A DNA stretch of 64,000 bases from Drosophila pseudoobscura. Taxonomy: Eukaryota; Arthropoda; Insecta; Diptera; Drosophilidae. Shown piece after piece: positions 14,110 through 23,125 of the stretch; within the stretch, counting starts at the first letter, position 1; every line of letters starts with the position of its first letter. The DNA lies in assembly GCF_009870125.1 (NCBI RefSeq), contig NC_046680.1:13721501-13785500 (forward strand), read 5' to 3'. Below the pieces are notes generated by a model. It saw only the letters and a list, made by a program, of their open reading frames with translations, was not told where the DNA came from and did not search any database. The position numbers were made by a program, and so were the translations under genes.

Positions 14110-16248
14110 ATGGGCGGGCCCACAGCGCCCGTGGCCAGCAGCGAGGGCCAGACGTACTGCCTGCGCTGGAACAACCACCAGACCAATCTGGTGCAGATCC
14201 TCCACGCACTGCACGAGGTCGGCAGCTACGTCGACTGCACCCTAGTCGTCGACGATGAGCAGTTCAAGGCACACCGCGTGGTGCTGGCGGCGAACTCGCC
14301 GTACTTCCAGCACATCCTGCAGGACGTGCCCCAGGACCAGTGCAGCATAATCCTGCCGGGCGTGAGGGGCTTCGAGATCGCGGCCTTGCTTCAGTACATG
14401 TACACGGGTGAGACCACGGTGACCAAGAGCCAGGAGCCGGAGATCCTGCGCACTGCCAAGGAGCTGCAGGTAAAGGGGCTCTACGACAATCTGATGAAGT
14501 ACAATCACAAGGCGGCCAGCGCAGTGGAGGAGCGTGACCAGAGCCAGTTCCATGCCAGCATCACGCCCACCTCCAGCTCGGGATTGGGCGTTGGCTCTGG
14601 CAAGCCCCTCAACGGGTCCTCTGCCGACGGCTCCTTCGGCCAGCAGCACCACAACTCCTCCTCCGTGATCTCAACGTCCACGCACATCTCGCCCAGCGCC
14701 GCCATCTCGAGCAGCTGCTCACCACCGCCGCCGCCATTCGGAAGCTACCAGCCGCCGTACACAAACTTCCCGCCTGGATCAGGACCTATCAATCCACATC
14801 CCCACATCCCAGCCGGTGAGACTCCCCTGACGCCCACGCATGCCACTTCGCACGCCGTAGCCGGTGAGGCAGGCCAGTGGCCCCTCTCGCCCTCCGCTGC
14901 CGCTGCCGCCATGCTGAACTCCGTCTATGAGTCCGCCGCCGACATGAATCCGCTCAAGCGCAAGAAGCTCTCGGCCATCTCAAGCATGCTACTCAACAGC
15001 ACCCGGGACACGCCCATTCTGCGCAACGTGCTGGCCCAGGCCAACCCAGCTGACTCCTCGCAGCCCAATCCTCTGCTGCTGAAGAGCTCCTCCACCTCCT
15101 CCCTAAACGAGAAGACTCCCACCCATCAGCACCAGCACCAGCCACCGCACCAGCACCACAGCGGAGTCGGCGTGAGCGGCGGCACCGGTAGCCACAGCTT
15201 CAACGGCTCGGACTACGGCGGCGACAAGGAGCCCCTCTCACCGCACACGGACCGTTCCTTTGATGAGGAGACTGGCGGGCCGGGCGGCAAGAAGCCGGAG
15301 TGGAAGCGTTATAAGCAGTACACCCGGGCGGACATGATGTGTGCCATTCAGGCCGTTCGGGAAGGCATGAGCGCGCTCCAGGCGAGCCGCAAGTACGGAC
15401 TACCCAGCCGCACCCTCTACGACAAGGTCCGCAAGCTGAACATCACTACGGGCCGTGGCACGCATCGCACACCCAAGCGCAGCCCACCCGGGGTGGAGTC
15501 CTCCGCCGCCTTTCCCTACTCCGCAGCAGCCGCTGCCGCAGCTGCCCACAGCTACGGACATGTCCACGGGCATGGCCAGACGGATCTAGAGCGTGAGCCG
15601 AAGGAGCATGGTCAGCATAGTGGCCATGGAGGTGGCCACCACGGCATGCCACCCACGATTCCCCACTCGGCAGCCGCCCTTCTGGATCACGCCTTTCTGC
15701 AGCAGGCCCTGGAGAACCGAGGCGGGGATATGGCCGGGCGTGAAGCACTCCACGCCATGGCCCTGGCAGCGGCCGCCCACGCAGCTGCCAACCGAATGTC
15801 TAGCAGCCCCCAGGAGTCTGGCTCCAATGGACACGCAGCCAGATCTCCAAGTCCAAGGGCTCGGCACTACTCCGAGCACGAAGCCATGGAGATAGAGATG
15901 GAGAAGCACGAGCAGCGCCTGATCAAGAGGGAGCGTGACCAGGACGAGCGCGATGATGCTGACGATGAAGATGATCATGACCAGGAGCAGGATCACGATC
16001 ACGATCACGACCATGTGGAAGATCTATCGCTGGCACGCAAAGAACGCCCTGAGTCGCCCTACTCTCCTCAGCCCCCACGGGCCTCCTCGCCGGTCGAGAG
16101 CGCCAGTGTGATCATGCACTCCAACAGCGCCTCCACCAACGGAAAGGACCACGAGGATTATCCCCACTCACCACCGCCCGTGGCCCTGGGCCTAGGCCTG
16201 AAGCGGGAGCTACTTGGCGGCGAGGAGTCGCAGGCTAGAACCGACTGA
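14110..16248 (+). CDS. rib: Ribbon, BTB/POZ and Pipsqueak-HTH transcription factor
   Basis: A single-exon frame of 712 codons. A TTK-type BTB/POZ domain (about residues 14-130, beginning QTYCLRWNNHQTNL) mediates dimerisation. A basic cluster PLKRKK lies near 280. A Psq-type helix-turn-helix DNA-binding domain spans about 396-450 (TRADMMCAIQAVREGMSALQ, then SRKYGLPSRTLYDKV). Ser/Pro- and His-rich linkers, poly-Ala runs, and an acidic Asp/His region before VEDLSLARKERP (about 633) complete it. Domain order and linker wording fit D. melanogaster Ribbon, a nuclear regulator of tracheal, salivary gland and hindgut morphogenesis, though this protein is somewhat longer. I chose ATG 14110 (MGGPTAP). 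The in-frame extension to 14047 starts with GTG, and an in-frame TGA lies at 13870 just inside the exon, which opens at an acceptor ending at 13860. After the TGA stop the same frame stays open for 19 codons. Confidence 0.93.
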   Translation: MGGPTAPVASSEGQTYCLRWNNHQTNLVQILHALHEVGSYVDCTLVVDDEQFKAHRVVLAANSPYFQHILQDVPQDQCSIILPGVRGFEIAALLQYMYTGETTVTKSQEPEILRTAKELQVKGLYDNLMKYNHKAASAVEERDQSQFHASITPTSSSGLGVGSGKPLNGSSADGSFGQQHHNSSSVISTSTHISPSAAISSSCSPPPPPFGSYQPPYTNFPPGSGPINPHPHIPAGETPLTPTHATSHAVAGEAGQWPLSPSAAAAAMLNSVYESAADMNPLKRKKLSAISSMLLNSTRDTPILRNVLAQANPADSSQPNPLLLKSSSTSSLNEKTPTHQHQHQPPHQHHSGVGVSGGTGSHSFNGSDYGGDKEPLSPHTDRSFDEETGGPGGKKPEWKRYKQYTRADMMCAIQAVREGMSALQASRKYGLPSRTLYDKVRKLNITTGRGTHRTPKRSPPGVESSAAFPYSAAAAAAAAHSYGHVHGHGQTDLEREPKEHGQHSGHGGGHHGMPPTIPHSAAALLDHAFLQQALENRGGDMAGREALHAMALAAAAHAAANRMSSSPQESGSNGHAARSPSPRARHYSEHEAMEIEMEKHEQRLIKRERDQDERDDADDEDDHDQEQDHDHDHDHVEDLSLARKERPESPYSPQPPRASSPVESASVIMHSNSASTNGKDHEDYPHSPPPVALGLGLKRELLGGEESQARTD

Positions 16249-17785
16249 TTGACGCTCACCATGGCCTGGCAGTACGCGGCGGACAGCTACGATTCCATAT
16301 GCTAGACCTGCTGGGCCAGATGCACGACCCCAGTACACCGCCCCAAGGTGGTTACCCTTCACTCCCCTTGTGTTATTATTTTCTTTTCGGCGTACAACGT
16401 GCGACTAAACTGTTGTTTTCTCAATGGCATCGACATCGATCAGCGATCAGCGATCAGTCGATCTGCGTTGGTGAAGCTTTAAACGAGAACCCCTTATCCC
16501 AGTCGAGGCGGGTGCACACCAGCATCTGCACCTTAGGAGGAAATCAAATCAAATCCACAATCTAAAATAAAATTGTTGTCAGCATCACTTTGTGCCTAAT
16601 ACAGAAACGTTAGCTTAGAATAGGATATTCATAGGTTACACACACTCACACACACACACTAGGCTAGGAGACACCCCCCCCACTTTGACACTTAGGCTAG
16701 GCACTCGATGGCCATCTTAGCTTAGGAGCTAGCTAGTTGTGGTCTTTGAAGCTCAATGGCTCAATGGCTAAGGAAACATATGTAAACTATACACTTACAT
16801 AAGACTGAAGGAAGAATCCGCGTATTGCATATTAGAGGCGATCAAGGGCAGAGCAAAAGAGGCTACCGATACCCCGTAGGGTAGGAACATTTGACAGAAT
16901 CAGGTCAGAATGAGCTAGCGAGTTAGCAATACTTTGTACAACTTTGTTAATGCCAGTGATTTGTTTTAAAAATTATTAGCACTAGATATTTATAATAGAC
17001 ACATACATACATACATACATACATACATACGTACGTATAAAGCCTTATGTTTATGATTTCCGTGACGTCTATAAGAAATGAAACAGATATGAACACAACT
17101 ACCTCAATAAAGCCTATTCTAGTTTTTTTTTAAAGAACGAACTTCTTTGTTACCTTATCATTATCATATTAGCGTTAAGCACTGTCCTGGGTTGAATTTT
17201 ATAAGACTGACACCGACTCAAACGGCTCGAAAGTAGCACGAGAATATGCAACAAGAGCCGAGCACATTAAATACAAATTAAAATACAAATGGCAACCTAT
17301 AGAGTTGAGCGTACAAATTCAGAACCATAACCTACTTATATCTAAGCCAACTTAGAATGAATGAATTAGTCCATAGGTCCAACTATGACTCTACACATAA
17401 ATATAACTTAAGCTTAGGCAAAAACAAAGCAAAACACAACAAAATTAATATTTATAAGCAAATCCAACAAACATGCGCTGGGGGCAATGCAATAGGCTCT
17501 TTAATTATAAACACCTACACAGATACAATTATGTAGTCGTACGGTTGATAATGTTAATTTGTTATACGAGTAACCTCTGTACATAGAATCGTAGTCTATA
17601 AACACTCACACGCATCATACATACATGCACATCCATACAAGTTATACAAAGATCGAGATGCAGTTATTAGATCTAGTATTAAGTAAAGGAAATTGTAATG
17701 CAATTTAAAGTAGACACCGGACTTACATTATTTAATGATAAGCGATCGAATGCGAAATAAACTGACTGAATCAATCGAATATGAG
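16249..17785 (+). other. rib: rib 3'UTR
   Basis: A+T-rich sequence with AATAAA signals at 16566-16571, 17106-17111 and 17756-17761. The last is about 100 bp short of the oppositely oriented signal of the next gene. It contains an ACAT microsatellite at 17001-17030. The first 57 nt after the stop remain open in the rib frame (to a TAG at 16303). Confidence 0.65.
17001..17030. repeat. ACAT microsatellite in the rib 3'UTR
   Basis: Seven and a half perfect ACAT units followed by GTACGTA. Confidence 0.8.
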
Positions 17786-17859
17786 ACTTTAATTATCACT
17801 ACCGCCAAGACGCAAGTCACGATTAGGCAATATCGCAGCCATTCAGTCTGCAGTTTATC

Positions 17860-17865
17860 TTTATT
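17860..17865 (-). terminator. Poly(A) signal of the ZAD zinc-finger gene
   Basis: TTTATT on the + strand reads AATAAA on the - strand, about 220 nt after the - strand stop codon at 18083. Together with the rib signal at 17756-17761 it leaves only a very short convergent intergenic gap. Confidence 0.45.
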
Positions 17866-18082
17866 ACACTAATCTGTTAGAAAAATACACACATATTTTT
17901 ACATCGACACAGACGGGACCTGGGTCGTCTCGGAACCACCATTAGGATGCGGATGGGGATTTGAGCCGGACTAAGACGGACACAATACACACGAGACTAT
18001 CTATCTACACGCGAATAGTAAAAACACTGAGGTAAAAGTCTTGGCATACGATTTGACCCTCCACCATTTTGATCAGCTTAAG

Positions 18083-20278
18083 TTACTGGCAGCCCACACA
18101 ATTGGGCTGGTGGCGGTTCTCGAAATCGCATATTCCAATGGCGAAGCGGAAGGGCTTATGGTTGGGCAAGTGCATGGGTCTGCTGGATGGTATGGCTACT
18201 CCGGGCAGGAGCAGCTCTCGCTCCTCGTACTCCCACTTGTGGTGGGTTGTTTCAGGCTGGGGCGGATAGTTGCTGATTGAAAGAGCGCGATCGATCCGGA
18301 TGAGCGGTGGGTCGTCGTTGGGACTGTGCCCGCAACGGGCGCAGTGGGCCAGCAGCTTGGCTTCACTGAGGAAAGCCAGGCGGCAGAAGTTGCACTGGTA
18401 GTTGATGCCCTTGTTGTGGAGTACCAGATGGCGGTCCAGTTGATGCTGGAACTCGAACTCGTCCTGGCACTTGTGGCAAATATACACGCCGCGGTTCTGC
18501 CGATGCAGATGGTAGTCAAGGAAAACTCTGCAAAGTACAAGGGGCCATGTTAGAAGGCAGGATATCCGAGGGAGTTTTACATACTTGCTGGTGAAAACGT
18601 CCCCGCATTTCTGGCAGTAGAACCAGCTCATCTTCCAATGACGCAAGTAGTCGTGCTTCATCAACTCGCTAAGGCTATCCGTCTGGTAGCCACATGCTGG
18701 GGTGAAGCAGGAAAACTCATTCAGCTGCACTTGCGCCTTCAGCAAATCAAGCATGTATAGATCTGTCGATGGAAACAAAAACGTTATCACATTAAAAGCT
18801 GCCTCTGTGTCCCTGAAATACTTCATATTATAACGAACGGGCAAATCCATTAGACCGACTATTGGATTGTTCCGAAAAATATGAGCCGTATATTACCATA
18901 CTCCTTGTCTGTTCTTATATGTGACTCTTCCAGCACGTAGTTGTCGTAGAGCCGGGACAAATTAAGGGCACTGTTGCTGTTGCTTCGGCTGTGGTTCACA
19001 ATCCAGTCGCCCGTGAAGTTCATTCTCCGTGTGTACATGGTATCCACCTGCTCATCCTGTTCATTTTCTTCAAGCTCCTGCTCGTCGCATTCGCTGTCAT
19101 TGTCCTCCTCCTCGACATTGGTCGTGTACTTATTCCAAATTTCAGAGCATGCCCGCGAACGCGAGCGCGTCGACTGGGCCCTTACCCTGTGATTAGTCTC
19201 ATTCGTATTTTGGTGGAGTTTTAGCGCCTGCGAAAAGTTTGTTATAACTCCTGCTGCTTCAGAAAGAATCCGAGTTGGTACTTGCCTCATGCTTGGCACT
19301 GCATATTGTGTGGTGCAGATCCCACTCATACTTGGTGTCGAAGGCCACCCCGCACAGACTGCACGGATGCCGGGTCTGGTGGGTATTGCGCTGGTGCTGG
19401 CGTAGGCTGATTACTGTGAAGAACTCCTTTTCGCAGTTGCGGCAGTGAAAGGTACGAGTAGGGCGCAAGGACGACTGCAGCGCACGTGGCGACACAGTGT
19501 CGTCATCGCTGCCGGCTTCGTTAAGCACACGACACCTAGCCTTGGGCAGACGTTGTTGCGATTTGCACCGGCGCGAGTGCATAATGAAATAGTCTTTGCG
19601 GAAGTAGGCTCGCCCACAGTGTTGACAGACGAGCCGCGTGCGCCACTTCCAGCCGTCCTGGATATTAACACTGTTGTTGCGAGTGCCGCCTGACTCCGTG
19701 GCGGAAGGAGATTCAGGTGGCTGGGCAGAGTAGGCTTCTAGTCCGGAGCAAGAGGAGCGTGAGCTGCGACTGCTGTGGTTATTGGCTGCCATTTCGCTTT
19801 CCTGCACCTCTACCAGAGTGGTGGACACCTCGGCATCCGCTATGGGAGGACTTAGTTGCGTGGGCGTAACCGTGGTCGTCGTCACGGTGGACGTGCCGCT
19901 CCCTGTTTGTTGCAGCCGTTGCATCCGCTGCATCAGGGAGCGAGTGACCTCCGAATGCATGTTCAACTTGCAAACGCACTCTACGCATATGGCCTTCAGA
20001 GTAGACCGGATCACATCTGCCTGCAATAGTGAGGGACTCTCATTACATCCATTGCGCGAACAACGCTGCGGAATACTCACCTGCATCTTCCAATCACGAC
20101 TGAGGCGACGCTGCATTACCTGATTAGACCTGAGGTCCAGCAGGGCGGACGACTTGGCGGCCCCGCAGATGGTGCAGTTCGCGCTGTCGGCCTCCGTCTC
20201 AACATTCTGGAGCTGGCCGTTGCACTGTCCGGCGAGTCCTTTTCCCCCGCCACTGCTGCTCGGCTCGGCATCTCGCAT
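18083..20278 (-). CDS. ZAD-type C2H2 zinc-finger protein, five coding exons
   Basis: Exons read from the right: 20278-20081, 20020-19286, 19227-18897, 18762-18585 and 18527-18083 (628 codons). An N-terminal zinc-finger-associated domain (ZAD) is indicated by the pairs C35-x2-C38 and C78-x2-C81, the latter in AICVECVCKL. This module dimerises insect zinc-finger factors. C2H2-like fingers follow: LVCQHCGRAYF, FHCRNCEKEFF and HPCSLCGVAFD in the first half, then an acidic Glu/Asp linker, then CFTPACGYQ, FYCQKCGDVF, YICHKCQDEF and YQCNFCRLAF. It is therefore a likely nuclear DNA-binding regulator; target unknown. The intron after exon 2 has a GC donor. The junction of exons 3 and 4 is uncertain: an alternative GT-AG intron (18813-18901) also keeps the frame and adds residues. 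The first intron is 60 nt and stop-free. I do not assign a gene name. Confidence 0.82.
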
Positions 20279-20431
20279 CTTGTCAATAAGATCTGCGTTT
20301 CAATTGCAAAATGCCTTGCATTTTTTATATTATTCACTAAAATTGTTTATTGAACAGAGTGCTCGAAGCTCAGTTTTTATAAATATTTATAGCGCGTTTT
20401 TTCAGATATGTGGACTACCCTGGCAGTGAAC

Positions 20432-20439
20432 TATCGATA
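20432..20439. promoter_or_regulatory. DRE core promoter element (TATCGATA)
   Basis: A perfect palindromic DRE, the site for DREF in Drosophila housekeeping promoters, 154 bp before the - strand ATG of the zinc-finger gene. It could serve that gene, the small + strand frame that follows, or both. Confidence 0.55.
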
Positions 20440-20581
20440 AGGCCATCGGCCTGAAAGGCGATTGTTTTATTGGGGCGCGAACACAAATCAATTTAAATTT
20501 GGAACTCGACTTTCCAACAGCTCCATTTGGCCGGGCTCTGGGCCATCCAATAGGGGTAAGATTCTGGTGTTGCAGAAACCA

Positions 20582-20755
20582 ATGGTGCCTTGTTTGGCTC
20601 CCTACAAGTACGGAGGCAGGAAATATAGCACCGCATTCGTCCGTCTCAGCAAATACAGGTATTATAAGCAGTGGAAGACAAGGCTAGGCGAGATTCGAAG
20701 AATCTCCGTATTCAGGGCAGACTATGAAAATCAGTTATGCTGTAATTTCGTTTAA
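20582..20755 (+). CDS. Small unrecognised ORF, possible gene or relic
   Basis: From the first in-frame ATG this frame has 57 codons, rich in Tyr, Arg and Lys (AGRKYSTAFV-like stretch, then LSKYRYYKQWKTRL). It is also open upstream to 20462 without an ATG. A DRE lies at 20432-20439, and the TAA stop overlaps an AATAAA signal at about 20753, so promoter, frame and poly(A) signal are present within 330 bp. I recognise no family. It may be a small gene, the decayed remnant of a longer one, or chance. Confidence 0.25.
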   Translation: MVPCLAPYKYGGRKYSTAFVRLSKYRYYKQWKTRLGEIRRISVFRADYENQLCCNFV

Positions 20756-21438
20756 TAAATATAAAATAAATATTTAGTTCAAAAAATCCACCCTGTTTAT
20801 GTATTTTGTCATCGATAGTACATCAAAAAATGTTCAACAATGTCCGATAAAAAGGTCAAAAGTGGATAACCGATGTTTTCACATGTCATATTTTAATCCT
20901 TGTTTTAGTCAAAATGCAATAAAAGCAAGGACTAAAAACTAACCAATGTTGTAGAAAATGTATTCATCAATGGCCTTAAATTATGTCGGCAGAACTAAAT
21001 GTCCTATCTAGATCGTAATATTCGACGGAATATCAAATTGAGAAATATGAGAGAAACATTCGTTTGTTTTGTTTGCCCATTTTCGGTAAAACCTTTTTTT
21101 TTACCTATTTCGCTATACCGTTTTTTTTGCAAAAAAAATTTAGCATGGCTAAATGCTCTAGCTAGCTAGTAATATTCCGCGGAATATCATAATCGAGGAA
21201 TATGGTTTCCAATGCTTGACGGAGAACGATTAACCCATTGTAGACCAAGGAGGTGTTTTAATATTCCACCGAAAATAATGAAAATCAAATAATTTTAGCG
21301 CAGTTCAGGTGACAGTTAGCGTTGTTATTTTTAAGTTCAAAAAAAAGATAGATGGAAATATGCAAGAATAATTTACAATCATTAATTTCAAGTCGTTGAA
21401 CTGCTTAAATAGAGGGGGGTTAAGTCGGCTAAGTCACT
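20756..21438. repeat. AT-rich intergenic DNA with a diverged, palindrome-bearing direct repeat
   Basis: There is no gene here. Two diverged copies of a unit of about 60 bp occur at roughly 20990-21052 and 21143-21205. Each has an ACTAAATG/GCTAAATG start, a CTAG-rich stretch, then a palindromic core (AATATTCCGCGGAATAT in the second copy) and a GAGRAATATG tail. A weaker third core (AATATTCCACCGAA) is near 21260. This could be a decayed mobile-element fragment or a local satellite-like duplication. Confidence 0.45.
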
Positions 21439-21446
21439 TATCGATA
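21439..21446 (+). promoter_or_regulatory. Fkbp12: DRE in the Fkbp12 promoter
   Basis: A perfect TATCGATA lies 70 bp before the Fkbp12 start codon, consistent with a DREF-driven housekeeping promoter without a TATA box. Confidence 0.6.
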
Positions 21447-21515
21447 AAACTGTTTATCAGACGCGTCAACGTGCTTTCGGAAAAAGTTTGCAATTTTTAA
21501 TTAATTAATAATAAA

Positions 21516-22050
21516 ATGGGCGTACAAGTTGTTCCAATTTCTCCCGGTGATGGTAAGTTAGAGAATTTAACGATGTGCAACAGATCCTGCCCGGGCGAGT
21601 GAAGCATAACCTTAGAAATGCTTGCGGTGGATGCCCCGGAAAATTACTCGAGCGTTGCCTATATCCATCTCGCTCACTCGCATCCATTTTATATCTTCGC
21701 AGGCAGCACATTCCCCAAGAACGGCCAAAAAGTCGTGGTGCACTACACCGGAACCTTGGACGATGGTACCAAGGTACAGCTCATTGAAGTACAGTACTGA
21801 ACAAGTCAATCTAATAATGAATTATCCCTAGTTCGATTCGTCACGCGACCGCAACAAGCCCTTTAAGTTCACCATCGGCAAGGGCGAAGTCATCCGCGGC
21901 TGGGACGAGGGCGTTGCTCAGTTGAGCGTGGGCCAGCGCGCCAAGCTCATCTGCTCCCCGGACTACGCCTACGGCAGCCGTGGACACCCAGGAGTCATCC
22001 CCCCCAACTCCACCCTTACTTTCGACGTCGAGTTGCTCAAGGTCGAATAA
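21516..22050 (+). CDS. Fkbp12: FKBP12 peptidyl-prolyl cis-trans isomerase
   Basis: Exons 21516-21552, 21703-21773 and 21832-22050 give exactly 108 residues, the normal FKBP12 length. The family core is intact: [18 protein letters not shown], then [20 protein letters not shown], then [20 protein letters not shown] and FDVELLKVE. The active-site aromatic residues Y27, F37, W60 and Y83 are present. It is a cytosolic prolyl isomerase that binds FK506 and rapamycin and modulates ryanodine receptors, TGF-beta type I receptors and, with rapamycin, TOR. Introns are 150 and 58 nt with GTAAGT and GTACAG donors. A DRE lies 70 bp upstream. The gene runs towards mip40, and the poly(A) signal at 22294-22299 lies within 45 bp of the mip40 stop codon. 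The D. melanogaster name was formerly FK506-bp2. Confidence 0.96.
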
Positions 22051-22293
22051 GTATCCGGAGCGGGAGTGCATGTGTGTGTGTGAGCACGGCCCGACTGCAA
22101 TTGGGTGTGCGTGTGTATACCATCAGAAACACGGACAGGCGCACACACCATTCCAATCAATACCCAGAACACAGAGACACGGCGACACAACACTAGCAAA
22201 CCAGAACAATCCAGCAGCATTTGAACTCCACTCAAAAGAAAGCTAATTAGACATAATTTAATCGAAAGGGAAACGCATCTTCTACGCATACTA

Positions 22294-22312
22294 AATAAAC
22301 TAAACATTTATT
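22294..22312. terminator. Interdigitated poly(A) signals of Fkbp12 and mip40
   Basis: AATAAA for Fkbp12 lies at 22294-22299 (+). TTTATT at 22307-22312 reads AATAAA for mip40 on the - strand. With cleavage 10-30 nt after each signal, the two 3'UTRs should overlap tail to tail by a few tens of bases. Confidence 0.55.
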
Positions 22313-22336
22313 CAAGATCAATATTTATCATTTCGA

Positions 22337-23125
22337 CTATTTTATGATTTTCGACACCTGATGCATGATCTGGTCGATGACCTCGTAGCGCTCGTGGTTG
22401 TACTTTTGAGTATGCTCTTCCCAGTGATCGCGTACGCGCTTCCAGCGAGCCATATTGGCGGAGAGTAGATCGTCCTTGGCGGCCCCCTCCAGCTTCTTGT
22501 GCTGCAGCTTCTCCTCCTTGGTGTACTCCAGGCGGGGTGGGACCACTGGCAGGTCGGTGGAGCGAGGCTTCGGCATGTGGGTCAGAATTTTAATCTCGCC
22601 GCTCTTTAGCTTCGCCAAAACTTCCTCTGCGTCGCTCTCGCGCTTCACTGTGGAAGTGGAGCCCTCCGTGTTGTAAGTGGACACGGCAGGGTTGCGCGGC
22701 TGGTTGGCCATCCAGGCGCGGCAGATCGGATACAGAGGAGTCTTCTCATTGTACTTCGAAAGGTCCAGGCTGCGCTCGAACAGGCGCATCACATACGATT
22801 CGCCGGGCGTTTTGTGGTGTCCCGAGCCACTCTTCTTGTAGAGCGCCCGCTTCACCTTCGAGCGGTTCGGCAAGGCTGTGGCGCCCGCCGTTACGGCGTT
22901 TAGCTCCGGCTGCAGCTTCACCTGGTATTGGCTTACCTGGCGCTGCTGTTGCTGCTGGATCAGCAACTTCTTCGACGGGCGGCCGCGTATGGGCAATTCG
23001 GATTCTGTGTCGTCGTCGCTCTGTTGGTCGCTCAGCTCCGGTTTGGGTTCTTCCTTTTGCGTCTCCCGCAACCTTAGCGAAAACTCAGCCCCCACACTCT
23101 TGTGCATCTTCTTGGGCGACTTCAT
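22337..23125 (-). CDS. mip40: LIN37 homologue, Myb-MuvB/dREAM subunit
   Basis: An intronless frame of 262 codons. The diagnostic LIN37 core is near residues 105-150: GESYVMRLFERSLDLSKY followed by EKTPLYPICRAWMANQP. The C-terminus ends in a helical stretch with DHWEEHTQKYNHERYE and DQIMHQVSKIIK. An acidic patch, a poly-Gln run (about 54-58) and basic segments occupy the N-terminal half. LIN37 is a small core subunit of the MuvB complex, which represses cell-cycle and developmental genes with E2F/RBF and acts with Myb; D. melanogaster Mip40 is the known orthologue. I chose the ATG at 23125; a second ATG six codons later (MHKSVGAE) is possible. Its 3'UTR must be very short because the poly(A) signal follows within 30 nt. 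Identification rests on the LIN37 core and my memory of the family. Confidence 0.85.
   Translation of the reverse strand: MKSPKKMHKSVGAEFSLRLRETQKEEPKPELSDQQSDDDTESELPIRGRPSKKLLIQQQQQRQVSQYQVKLQPELNAVTAGATALPNRSKVKRALYKKSGSGHHKTPGESYVMRLFERSLDLSKYNEKTPLYPICRAWMANQPRNPAVSTYNTEGSTSTVKRESDAEEVLAKLKSGEIKILTHMPKPRSTDLPVVPPRLEYTKEEKLQHKKLEGAAKDDLLSANMARWKRVRDHWEEHTQKYNHERYEVIDQIMHQVSKIIK

Noticed and set aside
18859-18896. 38 nt intron (GTAATA to CAATAG) in the zinc-finger gene
   Set aside because: It keeps the frame but is shorter than known fly introns; longer GT-AG solutions with better acceptors exist.
20535-20580. GTAAG...GCAG as an intron in the small ORF
   Set aside because: Only about 20 nt between donor-like and acceptor-like sites, far below the minimum size of Drosophila introns.
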